Shown here: one piece after another, positions 10,174 to 21,222 of the stretch
Layout: each line of letters starts with the position of its first letter
How positions within the stretch are numbered: position 1 is the first letter of the stretch
Source: Hylemonella gracilis ATCC 19624
Lineage (GTDB): Bacteria > Pseudomonadota > Gammaproteobacteria > Burkholderiales > Burkholderiaceae_C
DNA: 64,000 bases
Direction of reading: 5' to 3'
Assembly: GCF_000211835.1 (NCBI RefSeq)
Contig: NZ_AEGR01000042.1
Coordinates: 121,422 to 185,421, forward strand
Position numbers and translations under genes: made by a program
The notes under the pieces: model-generated
What the model saw: the letters and a program-made list of their open reading frames with translations, nothing else
The model's database searches: none
What the model was told of the DNA's origin: nothing

Positions 10174-10797
10174 TCACGCTGCGGTGAGCCAATCCTCATA
10201 GACCAGTTGCAGGCGCTCTCGCAGCGCCAGCACGGCATAACGTTTGCGCGACAGCAGGGTGTTGACCCCGACGCCCCACTGCTCGGACATCTCCTTGAAA
10301 CTCAGGCCCTCGAGTTCGTGGGCCACGAACACCTCGCGCTGCTCGCGCGGCAGTTCGTCCAGGGCTTCCTCGATCTGCGCCAACAGCACCTGCCGCACCA
10401 CCTCGCCCTCGGGACCGGGCGCGAGCGAGGGGAGCAACTCTTCCAGCGACGGCCCCTCTTCCTCAAGCGCCGACTCCGCCCCAAAAGCGTCGACCGGGCG
10501 GGATTTCTTCTTGCGGAAGTGGTCGACCACGCGGTTGCGCGCCACCCGCATCAGCCAGGCCCCCACCTGCTCGATCGGGTGCATCAGGCGGTAGGCGGAG
10601 ACCAGTTCGTACAGCACCTCCTGCAGGATGTCCTCCGCCTCGGCGGCGTCCGACACGCGGCGGCGGATGAAGCTGCGTAGCCGCCCGCGCTCGCGCCGGA
10701 CCGTGGCCGCGATGTGGCTGTCCTGCTCGGATTCGCGGCTCAAGTCTTGCGGTGGCACATCCATAGATGAGGAGTTAGACGATCCAGTGCGGCCCAT
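10174..10797 (-). CDS. Sigma-70 family RNA polymerase sigma factor (ECF-like)
   Basis: This is a two-domain sigma factor of about 207 residues from the ATG at 10797. Region 2 is seen in AEDILQEVLYEL...VGAWLMRVARNRVVDHFRKKK. Region 4 is seen in LPREQREVFVAHELEGLSFKEMSEQWGVGVNTLLSRKRYAVLALRERL. Regions 1.1 and 3 are absent, as in ECF sigma factors. The start is uncertain: ATGs at 10797 and 10764 are both possible and neither has a strong ribosome-binding site; a longer frame to 10887 overlaps the divergent MFS start and is unlikely. A small membrane protein and an RND pump follow on the same strand, which suggests a regulatory link (inference). Confidence 0.88.
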   Translation of the reverse strand: MGRTGSSNSSSMDVPPQDLSRESEQDSHIAATVRRERGRLRSFIRRRVSDAAEAEDILQEVLYELVSAYRLMHPIEQVGAWLMRVARNRVVDHFRKKKSRPVDAFGAESALEEEGPSLEELLPSLAPGPEGEVVRQVLLAQIEEALDELPREQREVFVAHELEGLSFKEMSEQWGVGVNTLLSRKRYAVLALRERLQLVYEDWLTAA

Positions 10798-10885
10798 ATT
10801 GTGTGAACGGCGAAAAAAAACAGGCCGGCGTCCGGTCACTCCCAAGGCGCTGGCGCACAACACCCTGCGGCACAATCGGCGCGGC

Positions 10886-12079
10886 ATGCATGAACAATCC
10901 GCCGCCCTGTCTCCGACGCCCGACCACGCTCACCCTCCATCCAGGCACCCCGCGCAGCTGCTGGCCGTGATCGCCAGCGTCTGCATCGTGGGCTTCGCCA
11001 CCGGCATCACCGTACCCTGGGTGTCGCTGGCCCTGCACGCCGCGGGCGTCAGTCCCACGCGCATTGGTCTGGCCGCCGCCGCGCCGGCCATCGGCACCCT
11101 GCTGGTCGTACCCTTCATCACGCCCTGGTCAGAACGCTATACGACACGTGCGCTGATGGCGGGTTCCGCCCTGATCGCGGCCCTGAGCATGGCGCTCCTG
11201 GCCGTGGTGCCGCTGAGCCTCTTCCCCGCCCTGTTGTTGCTGCGGCTGCTGATGGGCGCGGCCTGCAGCGTGCTCTTCATCCTGGGCGAGGCCTGGATCA
11301 ACCAGATGGCGGGCTCTGGGTCACGTGGGCGGCTGGTGGCGGCCTACGCCACCGCCTTCACCGTGTGCCAGGTCTCCGGGCCGGCCGTTCTGTCGTGGGT
11401 GGGCTCGGCCAGCCTGCTGCCCCTCGCGCTGGCCGTGGCCAGCCACCTGCTCGCCGGTGGTGTGTTGTACGCGGGCTTTCCGGCGGGCGTGAAGTTCTCT
11501 GGCGAGAAAAGTTTCGGTCTGCTCGGTTTTCTGAAGCGCGCGCCCGCCGTGGCCGTCGCCGTGGGTCTGTTCGCCTTTTTCGACGTGGGCCTGCTGTCCC
11601 TGATGTCGCTCTACGGCATGCACTACGGCCACACCGAGCGCGTCGCCCTGCTCATGGTGACCGTGGTCTTGGTGGGCGACGCCTGCTTGCAGGTGCCGCT
11701 GGGCGCACTCTCGGACCGTCTGGGACGCCTGCCCGTGCAGATCGGGTGCGGGCTGGTGCTGCTGTTCACGGCCCTGGGCATGCCCTTCATGATGCAGGCT
11801 GGCCACGCACTGTGGCCCTGGCTGGTGCTGTTCGGTGCCTCGGCCGGCGGCATCTACACCCTGGGCATCATCCGCATTGGCGACCGCTTTCAGGGCCCCG
11901 ACCTGGTGATGGCCAATGCCTCGGTCGGCCTGCTCTGGGGCGTGGGCAGCCTCTTGGGGCCCAGCATCGGCGGCCTGACCATCGACTATTTCAGTCCGGA
12001 CGGACTGATGCATGCGCTGGCCCTGCTCGCGGCACTGTTCCTCGGAGCGCTGGTTTGGGAAACGCGCTTGAGAAAGTGA
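10886..12079 (+). CDS. Major facilitator superfamily transporter
   Basis: This 397-residue protein has about twelve membrane helices in the two-bundle MFS arrangement. The N-terminal half shows TPWSERYTTRALMAGSAL, in the place of the family's D-R-x-G-R-R loop between helices 2 and 3. The second half shows GALSDRLGRLPVQIGCG, the repeated loop motif. I place the start at the ATG at 10886 (MHEQSAALS); the in-frame extension to 10628 lies over the divergent sigma gene and is spurious. It resembles YcaD-like exporters but the substrate cannot be read. It is transcribed away from the sigma factor and is not obviously linked to the DUF3015 gene downstream. Confidence 0.9.
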   Translation: MHEQSAALSPTPDHAHPPSRHPAQLLAVIASVCIVGFATGITVPWVSLALHAAGVSPTRIGLAAAAPAIGTLLVVPFITPWSERYTTRALMAGSALIAALSMALLAVVPLSLFPALLLLRLLMGAACSVLFILGEAWINQMAGSGSRGRLVAAYATAFTVCQVSGPAVLSWVGSASLLPLALAVASHLLAGGVLYAGFPAGVKFSGEKSFGLLGFLKRAPAVAVAVGLFAFFDVGLLSLMSLYGMHYGHTERVALLMVTVVLVGDACLQVPLGALSDRLGRLPVQIGCGLVLLFTALGMPFMMQAGHALWPWLVLFGASAGGIYTLGIIRIGDRFQGPDLVMANASVGLLWGVGSLLGPSIGGLTIDYFSPDGLMHALALLAALFLGALVWETRLRK

Positions 12080-12233
12080 CGCATGCAGGCGCCTCGCGCA
12101 AACTCGCTGTCGCGAGACAGACTGGGCTCTTGTGATGAACATTGACTTTGCATGTGACCCATCGACGAGACGCACCCTGGCGAAGGCACGGCAGCAATCT
12201 GTCACACAAACTGCCACTCGTTTCGATGCCGGC

Positions 12234-12263
12234 TTGCGAATGTCGAGAACTTCCCTGTATAAA
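12234..12263 (+). promoter_or_regulatory. Probable sigma-70 promoter of the DUF3015 gene
   Basis: TTGCGA at 12234-12239 and TATAAA at 12258-12263 are separated by 18 bases. The predicted transcription start near 12270 leaves a leader of about 45 bases ahead of the ATG at 12316. Confidence 0.6.
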
Positions 12264-12315
12264 GCGGCAGGGTCGAATTCAACGGCCTTGCTCTGAAATG
12301 AAAGGAACACTGAAC

Positions 12316-12813
12316 ATGAACTTCAAGACTTCCGTGCTGGCTCTGGCCATCGCCGCCCTGCCCGTCGCGTCTTTCGCCGCGGGTGAAAACAACGTCGGCT
12401 GCGGCCTGGGCTCCAGCATCTTCAACGGCCAGAGCGGCGTTGTGCCTCAAGTGCTGGCGGCCACCACCAATGGCACCTCCGGCAACCAGACCTTCGGCAT
12501 CACCTCCGGCACGCTGGGCTGCACGCAGGACGGCACGGTCCGCTCCTCCGTCAAGCTCTCCATGTTCATCGACGGCAACATGGAACGCCTCGCGCGCGAC
12601 ATGTCGCGCGGCAGCGGTGAGTCGATGGACTCGCTGGCTCAGCTGATCAACGTGAAGCAAGAAGACAAGGCCCGCTTCTTCCAAGTCGCGAAGGTCAACT
12701 TCGGCCAAATCTACGCCAGCGACAAAGCCACCGTGCAAGACGTGATGGCCGGCCTGCGCGCCGCGCTGGCGTCGGACGCCGCGCTGGCTGGCTACAGCAG
12801 CGCCGTCATCTGA
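12316..12813 (+). CDS. DUF3015 family secreted protein
   Basis: This 165-residue protein begins with a clear Sec signal peptide (MNFKTSVLALAIAALPVASFA, cleavage after residue 21). The mature protein starts AGENNVGCGLGSSIFNGQSG and carries the DUF3015 pattern, including a second Cys in TSGTLGCTQDG. Its function is not known; members are small periplasmic or surface proteins. The ATG at 12316 has AAAGGAA about 11 bases upstream and is preferred over upstream in-frame starts, including one at 12142. It has its own promoter and a strong terminator, so it is probably a single-gene unit. Confidence 0.85.
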   Translation: MNFKTSVLALAIAALPVASFAAGENNVGCGLGSSIFNGQSGVVPQVLAATTNGTSGNQTFGITSGTLGCTQDGTVRSSVKLSMFIDGNMERLARDMSRGSGESMDSLAQLINVKQEDKARFFQVAKVNFGQIYASDKATVQDVMAGLRAALASDAALAGYSSAVI

Positions 12814-12837
12814 GCGCCGGCTAAGCCCGTCACCGCG

Positions 12838-12870
12838 ACACCCAGTGGCATGCCCACTGGGTGTTTTTTT
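12838..12870 (+). terminator. Rho-independent terminator after the DUF3015 gene
   Basis: An 11-bp perfect stem (ACACCCAGTGG at 12838-12848 with its complement at 12854-12864) encloses a 5-base loop and is followed by a run of seven T from 12864 to 12870. Confidence 0.9.
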
Positions 12871-12882
12871 GCCTGAGTCCCG

Positions 12883-14904
12883 ATGACGTATTCCCCCTTG
12901 ACGCCGGCCCCACGCACATCGCGGCCAGCGTGGTCCTTAGTCGCACGACTGTCGCTGCTTCTGCGGCTGAGTCCCCTCCTGATCCTGGGCCTGATCCACG
13001 CACAAGCCCATGCAGCGGATCACGCCAACATGGACGCGGGCTACCTGGCCGAACTGATCGCGGCGGCCGAGCAACGGAGCTTGCATGACCGCGAAGAATG
13101 GCGCACCCTGCTGCATTACCAGCCTCGACTGCGACTGCTGGCCCGCCGTAGCCTCGCCGACAGCCCTGATTTCTTTTTCTCGCCGCAAGGCGCGACCGAC
13201 AGCCGCAGCGAGCTAGCGGCGACGCTGACAGCTTTTTTCTCCCAGGCCATCGAAGAGACGGACCAGCGCCAGCATCCCCAATGCCGCTTCATCGCGCGCT
13301 ACCACTGGCTCAAGAAAGAACTGAACTTCGACCCAGCACGCCTGCCGCCCCAACCTTGCCCCCGCTTTGAGGCCTGGCACCGCGCACTGGACCCACGCGG
13401 CGTGACACTGGTCTTTCCCGCGGCCTACCTGAACAACCCAGCATCGATGTACGGCCACACCTTGCTGCGGGTCGATCAACGCGGCGGCAACTCACAATTG
13501 CTGGGGCATGCGATCAACTACGCCGCCGACACGAACGAGACCAGTGGGCTGGTGTTCGCCGTGCGGGGCCTGACGGGTGGTTACGCGGGCAACTTCAGCA
13601 TCTCGCCGTATTACGCCAAGGTCGGCGAATACAACGACCTGGAAAACCGCGACATCTGGGAATATGAGCTCACCCTCGATGCGGAGGAAACCGACCGGCT
13701 GCTGATGCATGCCTGGGAACTCGGCAGCGTGCGCTTTGATTACTACTTCCTCGATGAAAACTGTTCGTACCACTTGCTGGCCTTGCTGGACACAGCCCGG
13801 CCCGGCCTGCGCCTGACCGACCGCTTTCCGCTGTGGGTCATCCCGGGCGACACGGTGCAGGCCATCGTGGCCCAGCCGGGCTTGGTGCGGCAGGTGTCTT
13901 ACCGGGCCGCGCGCAGCACGCAGATCCAGCACCGCGCCTCACTGCTGACGCCCGCGCAGGTCCAGCTGGCGAAATACCTGGCCCTGCCCGGCGCGTCGCT
14001 GGATGAACCGCGCCTGGCCTCCTTGGTCGCGAGCGAGCAGGCCCAGGTGCTGGATCTCGCTTTTGAATACCTTGAATACCGTCGCCTGCGCGGCGACGTG
14101 CCCAACGCCGAAGCCGGCCCGCAGCTGCACCGCCTCTTGGTTGCGCGCAGCAAGGTGGATGCGCCCGATCTGCCGGCCGCGCCCGTGCCCACCCTGCGCC
14201 CGGAGCACGGCCATGGCTCCAGCCGGATCAGCCTCGGCGCGGGCCAGGACGATGGCAAGGGCTATCAATCGGTGCGGCTGCGCGCGGCTTACCACGACCT
14301 GCTCGACCCCGAAGCAGGCTATCTGCCGGGCGCGCAAATCGAGTTCATGAAGCTCGAATTGCGGCGTGACGATGCCCGCCAGGAGCTTCGGCTGGAACAA
14401 CTGACCTTCGCCAGCATCGTCTCCCTGGCGCCACGCGACGATCTGCTCAAACCGATGTCCTGGCGGCTGGACGCTGGCGCCCGGCGCATGGACCTGCGCG
14501 ATGGGGAGCGTCCGCTGCTGGGCCATTTGGATCTCGGCGCGGGCGTGACCGTGCAGCCAAGCGCCGCCGTGCGAGGCTACCTGATGGGCGAGGGTTCGCT
14601 GCTGGCGTCGGGAGCGCTGGAGCAAGACCATGCCTTGGGCGCCGGGGCCAGCGCAGGCCTGCTGGCGGATTTGACGCCGCGTTGGCGCATCCAAGCGCAA
14701 GGCCGCGGACTGCGGTACTTCAGCGGCGAGCGCCATGATCGCGTCGAACTCAGCCTGGACCAACGCTACACCCTGAGCCGTGATCTGGCCCTGCGCCTGG
14801 AAACGTCGTGGCGCGAGAACCGTTATCTAGGGGGCACGTCGAACCGCGGTGATCAGACGCAAGATGCTGGCGCGGTAGGGCTCTACCTGGACATCCATTT
14901 CTGA
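12883..14904 (+). CDS. DUF4105 (Lnb_N) envelope protein
   Basis: This 673-residue protein has an N-terminal hydrophobic export signal (about residues 20-44, ending AQAHA). A periplasmic domain of the DUF4105/Lnb_N family follows. Two family motifs stand out: MYGHTLLRVD with His192, and DENCSYHLLALLD with Cys294. These match the His and Cys of the Lnb/NlpC-P60-like active site. The last third (from about residue 440) is rich in alternating beta patterns and ends in YLDIHF, consistent with an outer-membrane barrel-like domain. The start is ATG 12883, 12 bases after the preceding terminator. The lipoprotein hydrolase gene follows by 11 bases. Lnb acts in lipoprotein N-acylation in Gram-positives; the role here is unknown. 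Confidence 0.82.
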   Translation: MTYSPLTPAPRTSRPAWSLVARLSLLLRLSPLLILGLIHAQAHAADHANMDAGYLAELIAAAEQRSLHDREEWRTLLHYQPRLRLLARRSLADSPDFFFSPQGATDSRSELAATLTAFFSQAIEETDQRQHPQCRFIARYHWLKKELNFDPARLPPQPCPRFEAWHRALDPRGVTLVFPAAYLNNPASMYGHTLLRVDQRGGNSQLLGHAINYAADTNETSGLVFAVRGLTGGYAGNFSISPYYAKVGEYNDLENRDIWEYELTLDAEETDRLLMHAWELGSVRFDYYFLDENCSYHLLALLDTARPGLRLTDRFPLWVIPGDTVQAIVAQPGLVRQVSYRAARSTQIQHRASLLTPAQVQLAKYLALPGASLDEPRLASLVASEQAQVLDLAFEYLEYRRLRGDVPNAEAGPQLHRLLVARSKVDAPDLPAAPVPTLRPEHGHGSSRISLGAGQDDGKGYQSVRLRAAYHDLLDPEAGYLPGAQIEFMKLELRRDDARQELRLEQLTFASIVSLAPRDDLLKPMSWRLDAGARRMDLRDGERPLLGHLDLGAGVTVQPSAAVRGYLMGEGSLLASGALEQDHALGAGASAGLLADLTPRWRIQAQGRGLRYFSGERHDRVELSLDQRYTLSRDLALRLETSWRENRYLGGTSNRGDQTQDAGAVGLYLDIHF

Positions 14905-14915
14905 AAGTCCACCGG

Positions 14916-15872
14916 ATGCGACACGGCTTCCTGCTGCGGACGAGGGCGCTGCTTCCGATGCTGGTGCTGGTGTTATTGCTATCGCTTTCCGGTTGCACCA
15001 GTGTCTTTTTCCAACCCATGCTGCCCTGGGTCCGCACGCCCGCCACCGTGGGGCTGGACTATGACAACCTGAATCTGCCGACCGCCGACGGCACGACCGT
15101 GAACGCCTGGTTCCTGCCCGCGCACGGGCCCAAGTCCAGCCCGTCCCTGGCGTCGGCGCGAAGCACGGTCCTGTTCCTGCACGGCAATGCCCAGAACATC
15201 AGCACGCATCTGGCCAGCGTGTACTGGCTGCCGGAGCGTGGCTACAACGTCTTGTTGCTGGACTACCGTGGCTATGGCGCCTCGCAGGGCGTGCCCTCGG
15301 TCGAGGGTGCGCAAGAGGACATTGACACCGCCCTGCGCTACTTGCTGGGCCGTCCCGATGTCGATGGCCAACGCATCGTCTTGTTGGGCCAGAGCTTGGG
15401 CGGTGCCCTCGGCATGCACTACCTGGCGCATGGCGGCCAACGCCAGCACCTGCGTGCCGCGGTCATCGACAGCGCCTTCACCGGCTACCGGGACATCGCC
15501 CGCGAAAAACTGCGTGGCACTTGGATCACCTGGCCCTTCAGTGGGTTCCTGCCTTGGCTGGTCACGGGAGACTACAACCCGATCGACGCGGCCCCCCAGG
15601 TCAGCCCCCTGCCCTTGTTGCTGGTGCACGGAGATCGCGACGATGTGATTCCCTTGCACCATGCGCGTCAACTCTACGAAGCCGCGCGCGAACCCAAGAC
15701 GCTGTGGGTCATCGAGGGCGCCGCCCACATCCAGGCCCTGGAACAGGCGCAGGTCCGGGACCAGTTGGTGGCTTGGTTGGAAAGCCAGCTGAACGACGCG
15801 CCGAATCAGAGCGCGACCGGGGCGGTCCGCATTCCGGGTGGCCAAACGCCCGCATCCTTGCCACGCAACTGA
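14916..15872 (+). CDS. Alpha/beta-hydrolase lipoprotein
   Basis: This 318-residue serine hydrolase is predicted to be a lipoprotein: the signal segment ends in the lipobox LSGC with Cys27. The hydrolase fold shows the oxyanion segment VLFLHGNAQN, the nucleophile elbow GQSLGG with Ser160, the acid-containing strand VHGDRDDVIP, and a C-terminal catalytic His in GAAHIQAL. It resembles the BEM46/YfhR group of alpha/beta hydrolases. It starts 11 bases after the DUF4105 gene and was probably co-transcribed with it, which would place both proteins in the cell envelope. The substrate is unknown. Confidence 0.87.
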   Translation: MRHGFLLRTRALLPMLVLVLLLSLSGCTSVFFQPMLPWVRTPATVGLDYDNLNLPTADGTTVNAWFLPAHGPKSSPSLASARSTVLFLHGNAQNISTHLASVYWLPERGYNVLLLDYRGYGASQGVPSVEGAQEDIDTALRYLLGRPDVDGQRIVLLGQSLGGALGMHYLAHGGQRQHLRAAVIDSAFTGYRDIAREKLRGTWITWPFSGFLPWLVTGDYNPIDAAPQVSPLPLLLVHGDRDDVIPLHHARQLYEAAREPKTLWVIEGAAHIQALEQAQVRDQLVAWLESQLNDAPNQSATGAVRIPGGQTPASLPRN

Positions 15873-15947
15873 CCGACGCGAGCGGCGCGAAACCCCGGCC
15901 GCCTGGTCATCCAGGCCGCCACCGCTCTTCAGCCGTGCACCGCGGTT

Positions 15948-17831
15948 CTACTTTCGGAACCGCGTCATCATTTCGAAGGCGCTGCGCATCACCACGGGAT
16001 CAGGCTTGGCGTCTTTCTTGGGGCGGTTTTGCGAGTCCATGATGTTGAGGTTGCCGTAATGGTCCATCGCATAGATGTCGTCCCCATGGCGTATGCCACG
16101 CAGCACCCAGCTGTCCACCAACAGCACCGGGGGCTCGGGCGGCGGCGGGACAAACAAATCCCGTCCCGTGCTGTAGTCACCGAAGGGATTGCTGCAGCCC
16201 AGGGCATGGTGCATCAGGGTCGGCACGAGATCCTGGTGCGCGCTGATGCCCGTCGGCACGGCTGTGCCTCGTCCGGGCCAATGCAGCACGAAGGGCACGA
16301 CCACCTGGTAGTCGGCGAAATTGCCGTTGTGCCCCCAATAGCCTTGCTTCAAGTCGTTGAACTCATCACCGTGATCCCCCGTGATCAGGACGATCGTGTT
16401 CTTGTCCGCGCCCGAGGCACGCAGCTGGGCCAAGATCTCGCCGATCATGCTGTCGGCGTAGTGCACACCGGTGTGGTAACGGTTGATGTAAGGCAGGGCT
16501 TCCTGCTTGCCGTCCAGCTGCGAATAGCTGATCGACTCCGCCATGGGTTGGGCCAGCGGCGGGTAGCCCTTGGGGAAGTGATAGGGAGCATGCGATGAAT
16601 CCAGGAAAGCCAGGCCAAACCAGGGGCGGCGAGGCTTGGCTTGCAGCTCTTGCGCGATATCCTGCTTCAAGGCATTCATGATGTGCCGATCACGTTCATA
16701 GATCGGCAGCTTGATGGGCGCCACTTCCAGGTGCTGGCGCACGTTGGCGAAGATGGTGCGGTCAAACTCGGTGCCATCCAGTGGCGCGCTCACGTACAGA
16801 TGCAAGCCATAGCCTTGCTGCTGCAAAACCTGGAACAGGACGGACCCCCGCTGCTCCCTCAGCATGTCATCGAAGTAACTTGGCGGCACACCATAGAGCA
16901 GGCCGAAGAAACCCGGTCGCGTCGAATTGCCGCTGCTGTAATGACGCGGAAACACCATGGACTGCTGGGCCAGCTTCCACGTGTTGGGCATGATGGTCGC
17001 GTCCAGGGCATCACGCCGCAGGGAGTCCAGCACGATCATCAAAACGTTGGGCGCGGGCTCGGTCGGCGTGCACTGCATGGGCTGCAGGGGGTAGCGCAAG
17101 ACGCCCTGCTTGGCGCCCGGACGCATGGCCCCCATCTCGCCTTGTGCTGAATCGTCCACGCCAACGCCGAACTGGCTCAACATCAAGCGTTTGGCGGTGA
17201 TGGGCATGGCCCAGGGCAGGTAGGACCATTGACTGACGGCCGCGCGCAAGGCCCTGGCGTCGTAATACACCGTGGCGGCCTGCCCTGCCACCATGAACAC
17301 CCCGGCGATCGCCCAATGCGACAGCACGGCACGCCGAGGCCGCGCAGGCAGCCGACGCCAGCAGGCCCACGCCAGGGCCGCCTGCGCGGCGAACACGGCC
17401 AGCACCACCGCGGCGGCCAGCGCCCAGTCGAGCCAGGACAGCTGCACTTGGTCGTACAGGGCACCGCTGAGCACCAGCTGGACCAGCAGGCTGTTGATGT
17501 GGAATCGGTACAGGGCGAACAACCGTGCGTCCAGCAGCAGCAGCACGATGAACGCACCATGCACAAGCACGGCCACGACCCCCAAGACCTGGGGTCGTTG
17601 CCGCTGTCGCATCACCAGCACGAGCAACAGAGGCAGCAAGGACACCAGGGCGGCGTAGAACGGGAAATGCCCCAAAGACGCCAGGGTGAGATACGTCGTG
17701 CCCAGAACGCCCCCGGGGTTGTCACGCAGCGGCGCATTGCTCAGCACAATCACCAGGGCAAGCAAGGCGTTGAGCAGCGTGAAGCGGCTCAACCACGATA
17801 GCGACTGCCAACGAGTCAAGGGGGCGTTCAT
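15948..17831 (-). CDS. Sulfatase-fold inner-membrane protein (PbgA/YejM-like, DUF3413)
   Basis: This 627-residue protein has five or so N-terminal membrane helices (DUF3413 region, residues 1 to about 230) and a C-terminal periplasmic alkaline-phosphatase/sulfatase-fold domain. Fold motifs include NVLMIVLDSLRRDAL (first metal-site strand), SSGNSTRPGFFGLLYG (nucleophile position) and TGDHGDEFND with metal-type Asp/His. In enterobacteria this family (PbgA/YejM) senses periplasmic lipopolysaccharide and controls LpxC turnover. Whether the Burkholderiales protein does the same or is an active hydrolase is not shown by sequence alone. It is convergent with the lipoprotein hydrolase and lies 25 bases downstream of ligA on the same strand. 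Confidence 0.87.
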   Translation of the reverse strand: MNAPLTRWQSLSWLSRFTLLNALLALVIVLSNAPLRDNPGGVLGTTYLTLASLGHFPFYAALVSLLPLLLVLVMRQRQRPQVLGVVAVLVHGAFIVLLLLDARLFALYRFHINSLLVQLVLSGALYDQVQLSWLDWALAAAVVLAVFAAQAALAWACWRRLPARPRRAVLSHWAIAGVFMVAGQAATVYYDARALRAAVSQWSYLPWAMPITAKRLMLSQFGVGVDDSAQGEMGAMRPGAKQGVLRYPLQPMQCTPTEPAPNVLMIVLDSLRRDALDATIMPNTWKLAQQSMVFPRHYSSGNSTRPGFFGLLYGVPPSYFDDMLREQRGSVLFQVLQQQGYGLHLYVSAPLDGTEFDRTIFANVRQHLEVAPIKLPIYERDRHIMNALKQDIAQELQAKPRRPWFGLAFLDSSHAPYHFPKGYPPLAQPMAESISYSQLDGKQEALPYINRYHTGVHYADSMIGEILAQLRASGADKNTIVLITGDHGDEFNDLKQGYWGHNGNFADYQVVVPFVLHWPGRGTAVPTGISAHQDLVPTLMHHALGCSNPFGDYSTGRDLFVPPPPEPPVLLVDSWVLRGIRHGDDIYAMDHYGNLNIMDSQNRPKKDAKPDPVVMRSAFEMMTRFRK

Positions 17832-17856
17832 GGAAATTCCTGTCTAAAGGTCTGAT

Positions 17857-20094
<2,238 letters not shown>

Positions 20095-21222
20095 TCAACT
20101 GAACAGACGGCGGGCCGCGGACGAGCCCGCGGGCAAGCCATGCGCCTCCAGCGCGTCGTACAAGGACTCCAGCTCCGCGCCGATGCGGTCCAGGTCTTCC
20201 ACCACCAGCAAGCGGCCCGCGTCGTCGCCCAGGCGGCCGTCCATTTGCTGGGCCAGGTGGGTGGCCACGGCGCGCAGGCGTTCGTAAGGACGCTCGGCGC
20301 GCGGCACCTGGGGCACGTCCAGGCTGAGCGTGACTTCGCGGATCGCGGTCATGGCGGGGTCGGCCGAGGTGGCGGCCTGCGGATCGTGGTGCAGGGTCAG
20401 CACCGCTTGCTGGGGCAGGCCCGCGAGCACGGGCGATTGCCCGGCCACGCGGGGCAGCACCATGCGCCCCGGCAGCACGCCATCCACGAAGCCAAGCCGC
20501 GTGGCCAGCTGCTGCACATAGCCCGCGCTCCAAGCCGTGCGGCTGGCGCGCAGGGTGATGTTCAGTTGCGCGTCGTGCGCCTGGGCAAATCCATCCAGCT
20601 CGCGCGCGCGCGCCATCGCGTCCAACATGTCGGGCAAGTCGACCGCGCCGCCCAAGGCGTCGGCCAAGGCTTGGGTCTTGAGCACGAACTCGGAATACTC
20701 CAGCTCATTCAAAGCCCCCGCCCGGTTGGCCAGCTGCACACCGGTTTGCAAGAGGCTGTACTGCTGACCAGGCTGCGGCTGCTCCCACGTGCCGTCATCG
20801 GCCTGCGCCTCGACGGTGAAGGGCTTGCTGCCCACGCGGCGTGTCGCGGGCAGGTTGTGCAACACGGCGTCGCCCGAAATGGGCAACTCCAATTCGATGG
20901 TCGCCAGCACGTCGATCAAGGGGTCGAGGTGGTTGTGCTGCAAGCGCCGGTCGGTGGGGACCGCGGGAACGTCCTGCGCCGCTGCGGCCCAGGACGCATC
21001 AGGCTCGATGCCGGGATGCGACACAGGCACCTGAGGCGCGTGCGGTGTCAAGGACGGCGCGGAAGTGGACTGCGCGTGGTGCGGTTCGAGATAAGGCCAG
21101 CCGCGGTGCTCCGGTTCAGCCAGACGCGGCCGACCACGCCGGGCGGTCCACCAACCGTGCGCCAGCACGCCCGCCAGCACCAACAGGCCGGCGATCAGCA
21201 GGCCGATTTGCAGTGCGCTCAT
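20095..21222 (-). CDS. zipA: Cell division protein ZipA
   Basis: This 375-residue bitopic protein tethers FtsZ to the inner membrane. It has one N-terminal membrane helix (MSALQIGLLIAGLLVLAGVLAHGW), a proline- and charge-rich linker (about residues 25-135), and a C-terminal FtsZ-binding domain containing VDLPDMLDAMARARELDGFA and YLVDGVLPGRM-like strands. The ATG at 21222 overlaps the smc stop by 4 bases (ATGA), so translation is probably coupled. ligA follows. The smc-zipA-ligA order is common in Burkholderiales and supports the assignment. Confidence 0.9.
   Translation of the reverse strand: MSALQIGLLIAGLLVLAGVLAHGWWTARRGRPRLAEPEHRGWPYLEPHHAQSTSAPSLTPHAPQVPVSHPGIEPDASWAAAAQDVPAVPTDRRLQHNHLDPLIDVLATIELELPISGDAVLHNLPATRRVGSKPFTVEAQADDGTWEQPQPGQQYSLLQTGVQLANRAGALNELEYSEFVLKTQALADALGGAVDLPDMLDAMARARELDGFAQAHDAQLNITLRASRTAWSAGYVQQLATRLGFVDGVLPGRMVLPRVAGQSPVLAGLPQQAVLTLHHDPQAATSADPAMTAIREVTLSLDVPQVPRAERPYERLRAVATHLAQQMDGRLGDDAGRLLVVEDLDRIGAELESLYDALEAHGLPAGSSAARRLFS

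Noticed and set aside
15901..15916. Hairpin after the lipoprotein hydrolase gene
   Set aside because: Only a 6-bp stem and no T run.
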